64,000 nt of DNA, from the NCBI GenBank assembly GCA_008933995.1, contig WARS01000030.1, positions 405,001 to 469,000 of the forward strand, given 5' to 3'. The notes beneath the pieces were generated by a model that was given only the letters and a program-made list of their open reading frames with translations, made no database searches and was not told the DNA's origin. Positions within the stretch are counted from its first letter, which is position 1; every line of letters begins with the position of its first letter. A program made the translations under genes and the position numbers. Of this stretch, positions 1 through 13,000 are shown piece by piece. Origin of the DNA: Datnioides undecimradiatus (taxonomy: Eukaryota; Chordata; Actinopteri; Lobotiformes; Datnioididae).

Positions 1-699
1 AGGGCCTCTTTAAAAACAGCATGTGGTTTGTCTGTTCTGGGCTACGGTAGAAACACGGCAGTGCAACATGGCAGCAGGTCGCTCCAAATGTAGATATAAT
101 GAAAACATGACGATTTATATTTTTAGTTGACCTACAAACTGCACCTTTAAGATCAAATGCCGCTGTCATGAAACTGCTGTGCAGCAGTGCAGTGCAGCAG
201 GTGATCGTCTCAGTTCGGTTAGGTTCAGGAAAACAGGAAAATAACTCATTCTTAAAAAATCAATACTGCCTGTTGGTTTTATGTGGACCAACAGTCCACA
301 TGTTTGACACATCCACCCGCCCCACCTCCTCCCCACAGGGACTCAGGCACTCCTTGGCCCCTGTTATTATCGCCCCCTGCTGGTTCTGCACCTCCATGCA
401 TTTTCCTGGCATGAAGTAACAAACTTTTCATGTTTTTATCAGAAATGTCAAAATAATGTCAGTATACTGTTATTGATACACTGCTCTCTGTCCAGATATA
501 GCCAGATATGCCAGATATAATACAGCATTTCACATTGGCCCAAATGAGAACTAACTGTTTTGACAGTTCATGACACCCTCACACACACACAAGCAATCAG
601 TCCGACAGAGAGCAAAGGAACTGACACACAATATACAGACACATAAAACAGGAAATGATGACCAGAACTCAAAATCCAAACCAGTAGACCTATATTCTG

Positions 700-813
700 A
701 TGCTAATATACTTGTTCTCTAACTGCTGTACTGTTTACTTGCAGCAGAGTATTTCCAGACTGTGGCAGTGTAACTTTTACTTAAGTAAAAGATCTGGGTA
801 CTTCATCCACCAC
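700..813 (-). mobile_element. Fragment of a teleost short DNA-type repeat ('acttaagtaaaag' family)
   Basis: The end of this stretch (about 775-813) reads as the terminus of a repeat common in fish genomes, recognisable by a run of 'tactt/aagta' motifs ending in 'cttcatccaccac'. A longer copy of the same family lies at about 20,665-21,062 and a scrap at about 36,370-36,500. Assignment is from remembered family sequence. The inner boundary is uncertain. Confidence 0.4.
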
Positions 814-1759
814 AACATACCTGCACAGCACAACAGCTGTCTTGTGTTAAGGTCTGATGTGTTGCTCTACCTCAACATCACCTAATGTCCTTCTTTGCCC
901 TACTACAGCCTTTAGAGGGCGCTGTCACGTCACTGTAAACCCTGTCTGGAGCCCTCGTTGGAATGGAAGAGGGCTCCAGATGCAGGGTGAGGTCCAGCAG
1001 GACGTACGCGCAGGTGGCAACTGTAACGCGCAGCTACACACACATTACATCAGGCCTGGTGAGTGTGGAAGTTTCCCATCATGGTGACCATCTACCAGTG
1101 TCACTTGCAGTTCACCATAACAGTTTTGATCTCCTCTTGATCTCATCTCAGCGGCCTTGATCCAACTATGAAGGGTTTTCAGATTCCCTTTTGATTTTGG
1201 GGCTTTATATTCCATTTCCATTGTCATGTCTCTGGAGATATGACTCGGTGGCTGAACAGTGTAAGGGAGGAACCAAAACTAAATATCACCTAAGGCCACA
1301 TAAAGGCCAGACCAGCCCTTTAATACAAACACATATCACCATGGTAACACAAACAATGTCGAATTATTTTCTTAATGTTTATTGACTGTTATCGACGTGA
1401 CACATTCCATCATGGACAAATGTATCAGCTCTCGCTCTGACTGAGATTATTTTAACAAAGTCTTCCTCAGGTGAGCTTGTTGTTGCTATTACTGTGCACA
1501 AGGTGTTGTTCAGATACACACACACACAACCCTTTCCTCTATAAATCACAGCAGCTCATTCACATGCACAGAAATAGAGTGATCATATATAAAAAGTCAT
1601 CAAATGCTCTCATGAAGATAATCCTGTATATACCTGTGGGGGGGAAACACCACATGGGTAAACGCTCCTTAATCAATGTGCTGCATGGTGTCAGCGCCAC
1701 GCCGAAACAAAGATGTCTAAATCTAATAGGTGTACGGTCATCAGGTGATTAGCCTCGGG

Positions 1760-2028
1760 CATTAATGTAGCTGTCAAATCACTCCTCCAATCACTGCTCC
1801 CCTGGATGTGCCTCAGTTTGATCAGAGGAGGGGGAGGGACAGGGTGGGCAAAGGTGACAGCTATTAAGACCAAGCCCAACGAGGTGCATAATGACAGGTG
1901 GTGTGTCTAAAGTAATGTCTACATTTCATATCAGCGGGTTCAGGAGACAACCACCTACATCATTAATATAGCTGTCAGACAGCTCCTCCATTCACTGCTC
2001 TCAGTTGGCTGCAGCTCAGTTTGTCAAG
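1760..2028. repeat. Two diverged copies of a ~67-bp segment, 201 bp apart
   Basis: A segment at 1760-1825 beginning 'cattaatgtagctgtca' is repeated at 1961-2028 beginning 'cattaatatagctgtca'. The copies share the order of blocks 'ctcctcca', 'tcactgctc' and 'ctcagtttg'. By eye they are roughly three-quarters identical. It does not match a transposon I know. A duplicated regulatory block is possible but is only inference. Confidence 0.45.
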
Positions 2029-3149
2029 CTCTTTTAGCACTGACGTGTCCACAATTTACCATGCAACGCTTGTGTGGCTGCATGCACACAGGCCTACCTG
2101 CGTGTGTGCGTTTGACTGCCGGCTCGACACCTACTAATGGACGATGTAATTAAGTACTTAAGGAAGGAATTGATGAGGAAATGACATCTGGGGAAATCTG
2201 ATTTATACATTCCTCTGTGGGAAGCAAGAGGCTGTCAGACGGTGGCTGTGAGCGACCTGCTTGTGATGTTGAAGGTAAAGTTAGAATGATCACAATGGTC
2301 ACAAAATGACAGTGATAGTTACGATTACCACTGCACTCCTGATTCATCAGCCAGTGCTCATTGTCCATGATCTTTACTTATTGTCACCTGCTTGCTCTGA
2401 ATTATGATCTGGATTGTCACAGCACTGTGACAGTTTTTAGATTGGTGTTATTGTACAACACACTGTGGTCCTTGGGGCTTAGATGGTGCTGTCATTCTTT
2501 TTACATGTTTCCAGTGCTTTTAAAGCTGCAGAAATAAAGGCATTTTAAATCCCAACATGTTGTTATATTGTTTAGAAGTCCTAATGAATTTACCCCTCAA
2601 ACATCTGTAGATGTGCCTTTCCATAACAAATATAAAGGACTGGTGAAGTGCGGCACTCATGGGGATTATTAGTGACTTTTGAGTCAGTTTCCAATCAGCG
2701 TCTTCCGTCTTCTGCTACATTAATAAACTAAGACTTCGGGTGCAATTGCGTCACACATTAGCGCTCGTAGAGGAGCATTCAGCCTTACAGGGAATGCTCT
2801 CAAACGCTGTCCTACACAACGGCGTTTACGTTTTCAGTACGTTTACTTTTTGTTCACGTTTCTGTTTTCTTGTAATATAAATGAAACACTGACCTATCCT
2901 CACCTCACAGTCTGGTGAGGCTTATCTACGTAGGTTACACGTTTAGATAAAAACACCCACTTTTATATTGCAGGGGGATTACATGTTCATTAGAAAAAAA
3001 TATGTACACATTCCCGTCCTTATAAACAGCTCATATTGGTATTTTTCATTAATCCCTCTTTAAAAAAGTTACATAAGGTATTTCAAATGCATTAGAGGGT
3101 TTGGAAACATAAAAAATTAAATACACAGCTAAGAGTGTATTACAACCCC

Positions 3150-3319
3150 CCCTCGACATCTCAGAATACTGTGGTCCAAGGCGCGCTCAGCGATTTGGCG
3201 CTCGAGAGTGTCCCCGGTTTACTGTACGCTCCAAACCAGCTGCTGTAACACAGACACTTCACCCCTTCAGCTTTTAACTGTTTTTTAAATATATATACCC
3301 ATGACGTTAAAGGACAATC
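3150..3319 (+). promoter_or_regulatory. paxip1: Probable 5' UTR / core promoter of paxip1 with overlapping uORF
   Basis: This stretch lies directly upstream of the paxip1 start codon and has several CpGs in an otherwise AT-rich area. It contains a CRE-like half site TGACGT at about 3302. An upstream ATG at 3301 opens an 8-codon frame that stops at 3325-3327, overlapping the main ATG at 3320. No TATA box is placed clearly, and the transcription start is not known. Confidence 0.4.
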
Positions 3320-6300
3320 ATGTCTGAGGAGGAAAACAAGGTTTCCGACGAACTTTTCAAAGATGTCAAATTCTACGTGGTAGGGGACATTGACCAAAAG
3401 GTGAGGCTCTGGACGTTAGCTTTTTCTAGCTAAGTTGGTAGCATGCTACCTAGCTAGCGCCATTCATTTTAAAGGAGGCGCTGCAGAAGCCAGCTAGCAA
3501 GCTTGCTAACTGACAGACATGCTACCTAAAACACTAAGCTTGCTCTTTAATTTGGGTTTGGCGATCCTTACATTAAGTCATATGTCAGATGGTGTGTATG
3601 ATATTCGCCTTGACTGAATATTTTGTGCTGAAGTTGTCTGTTAGAGCACTTTTCATGCAGCCCCGTAGCCTTTGCTGTGAGTTTCGTAGTTGCACAGATG
3701 GTTAGCTGCTAGCTTATAGCCTCTGGTGTATCTGTCACAGGGCTTTCTAAGCCAGTGTTAAAGCTGACGTTTGTTAGCTTGCTTTTTTATAGCACGGCTG
3801 CTCAACAGCCTTAGTAATGTAGGTGTGGTGTACTGACGTACGGTAAAACAAGGTAAACAGGGTTATGTGCGATGTTATTTGCATCAACCTGTGACTATCA
3901 ACATCTTGCTCAATTTGGAGCCCAGTACTGCGCATGTCTCACCGCTATTTCACTCGCTAGAAGTGGAGTCCTGTAGCGCTGAGCTGCACTTCCTGCCAAA
4001 TAGTGGCTCGCAGTCCCACCTCTCTAACAGCTTGTTTATATACACCAGATGCGACGTGTTAACTGCTACAGCACATTACGTGAAGTGATTTTTGCAACAT
4101 CGTTGTGATGTGAAGTGAAGGATCGTTCAGGGGAACTAAGTGAATGAGTGCGTGCAGTATGAGTGTTGTTGGAGCCTCTTCACCGAAAATGTAAACTTAC
4201 TGAGCTCAGGCCAACCCAAGTCTGATACTGGACTCTGAGGCAACTTGGTTACAAATGTTAAAATAATCCTACAGTTGTGTAGTTGTGTAAACTATGCCCA
4301 ATTCCTTGTTTAACCTTCTGAACTGTTAGGTGAAAACTGCTCTGAAGTTCAGTGTTTCCTTGAATTCGATGGATAAAACTGTTGAACATGTCTGATAATC
4401 CTATAGTTACTTCTAAATTGTGACAGAAGAGAATTCCTGCCAGGATTCTGCAACAAGGATTCAGTTGCTCCATTATTAGTAATCATAGCATGTTGTTACA
4501 TTATGTGTGAATAATGGCAGTTATGAATGTGTATGATTGTGATTGTATTATTTAAAACATGAAACGCATAGTCAGCTAATTTGACACTGAATCGTGGCAA
4601 CAATGAGCCATCATTCACTTTATTACATGCAGTTATACATACATACATTTACAGCAGCTACCTCCTCCTCAAACACATGTTGCTATACCTGTGCAGTTGC
4701 TTTATGTCACATCTCATTACGCAGTAAGCTGTACTGTCTGTGTATTTTATGTATCATCATCTTAGGTCACTGTTTACACATGTGTTTGTCAGTCAGTCTG
4801 GCCTGTCGTAGAAATCAACTAACCCTCTGCTGACATTGCAGGTGGTGCAGCTGCTGAAGGCAGGGAAAGGGAAGGAGGTGTCCTACAATGCTCTGGCCAC
4901 CCACATCATCGCAGAGGACGGGGACAACCCTGAGGTGGGCGAGTCTAGAGAGGTTTTTGACCTGCCTGTTGTCAAGGTAAGTGTTTTTTAACTATTTCTT
5001 TCCCTCTGGATTAGGTTTCAAACAGGTTCAGAATTCAGGATGAATGATCATGCATGCATGCATGCAAGCATGAAACTCTTACTGGCGGGTAGTCGACACT
5101 GGCTCCTACTGCACTGTGTTTCCAGGAAGCAACGTTTTCTGCCTGTAACGACAGTTACTGAGGATAATAATGTATTAATACAGTTTTTTTGTGAAACTAT
5201 GATATTTTCAGAAACAGGCATTACACTGTGAAAGCCTCATTCCATTGCAGCTCGCATGTTAGTGTGCTGAAACTACTGCTTAGCTTAGTATACGATAAAC
5301 GACAGACAACACACATAGCCCCTATCAAGTCTTCCACCCATGTCAACATTCACCCATTCACACAGCTACTAAAGGATGTAACCATGGAAACTGAGTCACC
5401 CATTCACTCATTGGATTGAAGTGCCACTCTTCTAATGGGTGGAGACTCGCTCTACCTCTGAGATGCCACTGGAAATGTGCCAAACTTATAAGTAGCGCTG
5501 AAACGATTAATCTGCTCAAATCGATTAATCGATTGCACTGTTTTACGGAGCTCATTCAACACAAGATGCTATAACTGTTGGTTAAAGAACTGACGGAACA
5601 TACGCTGCTGTTCATTCACCAACACTCAAAAGATGCACGTGTGCGCACACACACACAAACACAAACACACACACACTCCCCAGTGATGGGGTCTATAGGC
5701 CTACTAGACATGAAAATATCAGGTGATAAGTCGGATAATGAACAAATATAGCATGACATTTCTTAGTCACATCAAAAAATAAGAGTAATTTGATACTTTG
5801 ATACTGTTGTTGTTATTTCTATATAGATATTTTTTATATATCCTGTTACTTTTATACTTTTTGTGGTTGTTTGAGCTGGTTCTGGAATGAAGGACAAGTT
5901 GTTGGTCATTTTCAGACACGTCTTTTTCACATTTTTACCATTTTTTTGCCTATTCAAATAATCGTTTAATCGAATTGAAGAAAATAATCGATAGATTCAT
6001 CGATTACAAAAATAATCGATAGCTGCAGCTCTACTCATAAGCACATTTCTCAAAGTGTCAAACTTTGGGTTTAATGCTTCAAAACTGAGCAAGTGAGACT
6101 TGGTTATTCACAGCATGTGGGTGGTGGTCATATTATGGTTTTAATGTTAGTTTATAACTGCAGTTAATCAGTGACGCAAATTAACTTTGAACTCCTGTAA
6201 ATGAGGTTAATATGTCGAATGAACGTGTTGTTCTCTCTTTGTTTTCCAGCCATCCTGGGTGATCCTCTCAGTCAGATGTGGAGACCTGTTACCGTATCCT

Positions 6301-7370
6301 TTCACCAGCAAGCTCAGCACACCTCACACCTGCTGTTATGACAAGAATAACTTTGGTTTTATGTGAAAGGTGCCCTTTGTCCTGGCCTCGTGTCAGTATA
6401 GCTGAATTACAGTGAATTGATGATAACACTAGAATATTAATCTGTAGTTAATCTGTCCAAAGGCCCAAATTTTTCATAACTATAAACACACAGAGTGACT
6501 GGATTCTCCCCAGAATCAGGACAGATATTCTTTGGTGTGACAGCTTGTCTTCCCAGGGTAAGCGTGTATGCGTGTGTGCGTGTGTGTGCGTGTGTGTGTG
6601 TGTGTGTGTGTGCGTGTGTGTGTGTGTGTGTGTGTGCATGCATGTGCACACACTGTTTTGCTTTGTAAAGCTCCTAACAGCTAAGCTCACCTTCTCCCCA
6701 CAAACTGTATTTTGCCCATTTAAAGAACCATTTTGCACAGTGCTGTGGAAAAAGAACTCTAGTAACTAATAGTGATGGAAGTTCAGCCAAGTCCAGACAA
6801 GGTCCCCAGACTCTCTATTAAGTAGCTATAATAATATAAATGCCTGCTGCTGTAGATCCTAATGGAACGTGGTCTGTCTGATATGATGCCCAAAGCAATG
6901 GGATGTTACTCTCTTTGCCTACATTCATATGTATTTCTTCAGGAAATCAAACAATGAAACTATGCCAATAATACCTATTAATAATTATAAGCTAATAATA
7001 ATAATAATGTTGTTTGAACTATATGTCATGCTTGTTATTTTACTGCTTTCAAATGTCAGATGTTGTTGTTGGTGTCTGTGCACAGCTTCCAGATGATCTC
7101 AATGCTTTGTGGGCTTACGTAACCTTTTATGGGGGCGAGTGTCAGCTTAACCTCAACAAGAAGGTTACCCACCTGGTGGTGAAGGAACCAAAGGGGGTAA
7201 GTGTGTCACTACACATGTTACTGCTTAGAGTTTCTGTCATGGAGAGCTGGTTATCTTTCTTTCTATTATTTCATCACAATCGTTTGTTCTCCAGGCCAAG
7301 TTTGAGTGTGCTCTGAAACACCCTGGCATCAAGATCGTCACCCCAGACTGGATAACAGATTCTGTTAAAG
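3320..7370 (+). CDS. paxip1: paxip1 exons 1-6: BRCT1 and BRCT2
   Basis: These exons encode residues 1-170. The first BRCT runs from about residue 8 to 95 and includes the family strings [11 protein letters not shown] and DGDNPEVGE and the conserved Trp of PSW at residue 75. The second runs from about 96 to 183, with [16 protein letters not shown] and the Trp of TPDW at residue 164. Exon 4 joins exon 3 inside a Pro codon across a U12-type intron. In human PTIP this N-terminal pair supports chromatin and complex functions rather than gamma-H2AX binding. Confidence 0.93.
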
Positions 7371-10031
7371 GTAACGTTGGTGCAGAGGGCTGCACACCTT
7401 CAGCCTTTCAGGGAGACAGGTGTGCAACATGTCTGCCACCTGCAGCTGCACATCTCACAGCTGTCTGTGGCTGTGTCTTCCCCACAGTTTTTCAAACTGA
7501 TCTGCTGTCAGTGCAGAAGATTTTGCTGTTTGTGTTAGCAGCACTTTACCACAGCAGCCAGTTCATGATGTGTGTTTTACTTTCTGAGTAGCAGAAGCAG
7601 GAAGTGTATTGCAGTATTGACAGCTTAGGTTGGTTCGGCTAGCGAGGCTAAAGGCTCAGACAGAACAGTGGAACCAAGCTTTGGAACAGTTCTACTGAAT
7701 GCAGTGAACACTGTATGTTTTTGGTTTAATAAGGCTGCGCCCAGAGTTGCACTAATTTGTGTTGGCCACCTTAAGTAAAAGTACATTATTGTAACTGTTT
7801 TGAGGTCAAATCTTAGTGTAAACCCTAATATTTGTAGTAATACACCAGGTTCTTTGCACAATATACAATTCACAGTTCACTAGTTCTCAGAGAACATCGT
7901 TCATAACCAAATAAACTGATACTGTTACTGATGTACTGTATTTATATATGGACACAGCGGCTGCGTCTCATTAACTCTCGTTAACCTTTACAGACAAAAG
8001 CAGGAAGGATGAGGCACTGTATCACCCCAGACTGACATATGTGGAGCCTGAGGAAGAGGAGGAGAGCGAAGCAGAGTCATATGACCAGCACTCCCATTCA
8101 GATGGAAGCTACAGCCCCCGGCGATCCCGGCTGTCCAGTGGCGGCTCATCTGGAGAGGAGTCCAGCCCCCGCCGGCGACCAGGGCCCAAAAAACTGAACT
8201 CGGTGTCCCCGACCTCACCCTGCAAACCCGAGCGCCGCAGCGAGCGCATGTTCGACGACTCCGACGATGACTCCTCCACGGAGAAGGAGGGCACCAACCT
8301 CAACTGGACGCCGGCTGAAGTCACCACACCAACCCCTCCTATTCCGACTGGTACAGCCAGACGGCGTGGAGGGCTGCCCGTCAGCAAAGACCCAGCGTCA
8401 TCTGCAGGCAGTGGGCTGATCAACCTGTGTGCCACTGTGCCTCCTGTGCCTGGCAGTGCAGCAGCCATGCCTGCTGAGGCTCGCCCTGCTGCTGTGGCCA
8501 TCGGGCACAACACGCAGCAAGGTCAGTGTGTCAGAGGACAGCACGTTTTAATCTACTGTTCAGCCTACATTAAGGACACTTCTGTGCTGTGCTAGAAATG
8601 GTCTAAAGGCAGTCAAGTGTTCAGGTCCGTCGGACTGTATGATAAATGTCTGCTTAGTTCTAACAGGAGTCTGATCCATCTGAGCTTTGGATTGGCCCAT
8701 CAAACAAAACACTGTTCAGTATTCACGGGGAACTGTTCTGTCTTTCTTGGAAGATTAGAATATGAAGGATCATAGTGAGACACTGTTGGCGTTAATGATC
8801 ATCAGCGAGTACCCGGCCTTCTAACACTACTTGGCTGCAGCGTGAGCCCTGACCTCTGGCCAACATCACAGCGCTCTACTAATACTCTGCTGCCCGTGTG
8901 CTGAGAAAAGAGTTGACCTGAACTTGTCTCGTGATCAACAAACGTGCAAATGACAGCCAAGATAGTTACCTGATTAGATTTTTAGAATTATAAAAATCTT
9001 TAATACTTTAGTTTCTATATGAAAATGTAGGAACTGGAAACTTTGAGCCATTCCTAATGTGTCCTGGTTGTGTACACTGCATGTGCTGCCAGTGCACGTC
9101 TCACAGTGAGATCAGGATCTGAATGTGCACTGAAACTGGTATTTGTCTTGAATCATGTTCAGGAAGGTTTTACCTTTGTCTGCCTTTAGGCGTATCAGTT
9201 CCAGAGGGCATCCCGGGGTGGAGCCCAGCTGCTAGAACCCTCCGCAACATCACTAACAACTCTGACATGCAGCCAGCCAATCGACCCGCCAACGTAGCAC
9301 ACGTGAGAAATCTCATTGGTTCTCCTCACAAATTCAAAACAGTGGTGCTCTGGCCCAGTTTGCTTCTTTTCAACTATAGGCCGGTGATGATATCATGATG
9401 AAGTATTGACATCAGTGCGTTCTCTACATTGTAACTTCTGCTTCCTTGTCTTTCTCTTTAGCAGATCCTCCAAAACCTGACAGCCAATCAGACAAAGCCT
9501 TTGGAACACCAGACCAATCAAAGCCATGCTCAGACCCCCAACAGTACCAACCCTCTTCTGTTCAGTCAGTCCAAACTGGTTGGCCAGCCCCTCACAGCAG
9601 AGCAGCAGCAGCAATTACTGCAACAGCAACAGTCACACCACGCTGCCCAGCAACAACACCAACAGTTACCACAGCAACCACAGCATCCCATGATGCACCT
9701 GCAGCAGCAGCAGCAGCATCAGATGATGCAGCTTCATCACCAACAGCAACAACATCAACAGCAACAGTCACAGGTTGCACAACAACAAGGGTTTCCCCAG
9801 TTGCCCCAACAACAGCAACAGTTTCTGCAGCAGCAGCAGCAAATGCACCAACAGCAGATGTTTTCACAGCAGCAGCAGCCACAGCAACAACAGCAGCAGC
9901 AGCATGCCTTCTCCCAGCAGCAGCTGCGGCCGCAGCAGCTCCTGCGGCCTGGTTTACAGCAGCTGCAGCAGCAACAGGTACTGCAGCAACAACTCCAGCA
10001 GTTCCAACAGCAGCAACGCATGCAGATGTTA

Positions 10032-10064
<33 letters not shown>

Positions 10065-13000
10065 CAACAACAAAATCAACAGCAGCTGCACATTCAGCAA
10101 CAGCAGCAGCAGCATTTCCTACAGCAACAGCAACACATGCAGCAGATGCAGCAGCAGCACCTGCAGAATCAGCAGCAGCAGGCCATGCAGCACCAGAACC
10201 AGCAGGCTCTTCAGCAGCAGCAGCAGCAGCAGACGACGCTGCAGCCTCAGGTCCAGCAGCCTCCTCACATCTCCCAACTGTTTGGACACGAGCCGGGACA
10301 AGACAGTGAGTACATCCAGAGTCAGTTGGTGATTATTTCATCATTTAAAGCCACTTAAAGTCATTAAATTGTTGAAAAGTACAGAAGGCAGTGAGGTAGC
10401 CAGCAGCTGTAGCAGGGCAACAGATTGAAAGGTTAGCATCAGAGCCTCTCCTCATTCACTGTGTAGCTGCTCTGAGTCCGTCGACTACGTTGTTGCCCAA
10501 CGTTAACACTGAGATGCAGAACTGTCCAGACGTTCTCTGGGAAGCTTGTGTTGTTTTGCTGATGTCCACAAGCTCTCGTCTGGTGACTGAGCTGTGCAAC
10601 AGCAGAAACAAGCAAAGCAACACACAACACCCTGAGGCAGCCGTCTGCAGTTCCATCTGGATGCACCTTTAAATCGATGTGGAGTCTCTTCTCTGTCTTA
10701 CACCTTGTTAATGATGAGGTCTGAACCTCTGGCAGCTTTTATTACACACTGATTGTCGAAGCTTTGCCTGTGTAATTATTCATATTGGCTGAAAACACAA
10801 GTCCAGGTGGGTTCTTCTCCTGAACCTGCGCTTCCTTTCTAACCTCATACTTTTCTCATTTTCAGTTCCACAGGATGGCTTCCTGCTCGGCTGCGTCTTT
10901 GCTATTGCCGACTACCCAGAGCAGATGGCTGACAAACAACTCCTGGCCACATGGAAGAGGGTCAGTCCCACAAAAAGCACGATGATAGTCTTGAATTAGA
11001 GCTGGCTGATACAAACGGCCAGCAGTTGTGTTGTGCTAAGGGAAATGGTGCTTAGCTGTGAAACAAAGCGGTGAGATAAGCTGTGAAGTCATTTGTTTAC
11101 TCAACTCCTCCCCCAGGTCATTCAGGCATGTGGAGGCGCTGTCGACCCCACGCTGACCAGTCGCTGCACACACCTGCTGTGTGAGAGTCAAGTCAGCAAC
11201 ATGTATGTGCAGGTAAGGTCTATTGTAAGGACTCCTCCACTGTAAAACATGCTGAGAGTCCCCATCCCCAGGTGTTAACCACGTCCTCTTTGATTCACCT
11301 CCCCAAAAACAGGCCACCTCTGTCACTGTTGTTGATGTTTCCTGTGTTGTCTGTGCCAGGCACTCCGAGAGGGGAAGCGCTGCGTAACAGCACACTGGCT
11401 GAACACTGTGCTGAAGAAGAAGAGGATGGTTCCACCTCACCGGACGTTACATCTGCCCTTTGCCTTCCCTCCTGGAGCAAAGCCTTGCTCTCAGCACGTA
11501 GGTCCAGCACCCACAGACGCTTTGGTTCACACAGCCCTGTTTGCTGGCAGCCTGAAATCACGAGAATCTCCTATTAGCTCAGTGTTTGCTGGACAAAGCA
11601 GGACTACTTCCACCAAGCTGTTTTAGGCAGATCTTCAGCAAAGTGCAACCACACCCTCATAGACTCTCTTTGCCATGCAGTTACCAGTACCACTGGTACC
11701 ACTGCTTCTTGCTGGTGGGCTTAACAACAGGGACAGTGGAAAATGAGCGCCATCCAGTTATGTTTGTCTCCTCTCTCCGTGTGTAATCATGTTCCTCTGC
11801 TGTGTCCTCCCTCTCAGATTATATCGGTGACAGGTTTTGTGGACGCTGACAGGGATGACCTGAAGTTGATGGCCTACCTGGCCGGTGCCAGATACACCGG
11901 ATATCTGTGTCGCAGCAACACGGTCCTCATCTGCAAAGAGTAAGACTGTCATTCACAAACACACAGCTAAGAGTGAAAGTAGAAAACCAGCAGGCAGCGA
12001 AGACATGACGAACATCTCAAGGACCAACGTGCACCCATTACATAAAGCACATGGCTCTCCAGTTTTAGTGTTTCCTGCCATCCGGCCGTATTGTCCTGAG
12101 TGTTGCTAATCTGATCCTCTTGCCGATCCCTCTCCTCAGACCCAGTGGACTTAAATATGAGAAGGCCAAAGAGTGGAAGATCCCGTGTGTGAATGCCCAG
12201 TGGCTGTGTGATATACTGCTGGGCAACTTTGAAGCGCTGAGACAGATTCAGCACAGCAGATACTCCGTGTACACACACCCTGAACCGCTGGTGCCTAACA
12301 CACAGCTGGTCCAGAACCTGCTGGGTATGTGGCAGTGTTTCACGTCAGACATTGATGTAAAGTGATCAGTATACACCTAATGTGTCAGCTGTGATGAGCT
12401 GTTTATGCCTGCTGTGTGTAACTGAAGCTGTTCTGCTCTGCAGCTGCCTGGAGAACACCCATCAAGGTATCTCCTGAAGCTCTGGCGGTGAGTCAGCTGA
12501 CGCACTCTTTCACGAGATGACTGCTGCAGTGTGCTTCATGCTTCTTTGTCTTGTGCGTTAGTACACAGAACAGTGTGTGTGGTGTTGGCTAATCTGATTG
12601 TCTTTCCGTAATGTGTGTGTGTATGTGTGTGTGTGTGTGGTGTTCAGAGTCTGCAGCTGCTCCAGAAGCAGAAGATGAGTGACTCCACCAACCAGCCTGC
12701 AAACAAGAAGGCCAGGTCAGTACAGCAGGTCTGGGAACAGTCTACTTGCGACTGCATGGTTGTGTAATGTCATTGTGCTGTGTAATCATGAAGCAGTGGG
12801 TCAAAGTATGACTCTGTGTGTGCAGACTGGAGGAGATCCAGTCCCCCAGCAAGAAGCTTCCTCCAGAGTCCACTCCTCGAGTCATGTTCACAGGCTTTGA
12901 GCCCTCACAAGTACAGCACTACACAAAGGTACGGTCAGACTTCACACAGCCACGTCATTTAAAGGGCTAGTTCGTGTTTTTTAAAGGTGGTTGTATGAGG

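Larger units (their letters stand above)
1..3150. other. Upstream intergenic DNA, no gene recognised
   Basis: No exon with family resemblance was found on either strand. The open frames are short and lack splice or codon support. The stretch holds fragments of teleost interspersed repeats at about 160-420 and 700-813, short CA runs, and a diverged 200-bp-spaced duplication at 1760-2028. The last 600 bases before paxip1 are AT-rich and show nothing I can name. Confidence 0.5.

Noticed and set aside
6437-6769. Open frames on both strands made of Cys-Val or His-Thr repeats
   Set aside because: They are translations of the TG microsatellite. Similar frames at 47,382, 14,160 and 60,427 were dropped for the same reason.
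7014-7085. Upstream extension of paxip1 exon 5 encoding VVVGVCAQ, similar by chance to the BRCT strand VTAC
   Set aside because: Its possible acceptor has the wrong phase, and exon 4 already supplies [10 protein letters not shown], which joins in frame to LPDDLNALW.
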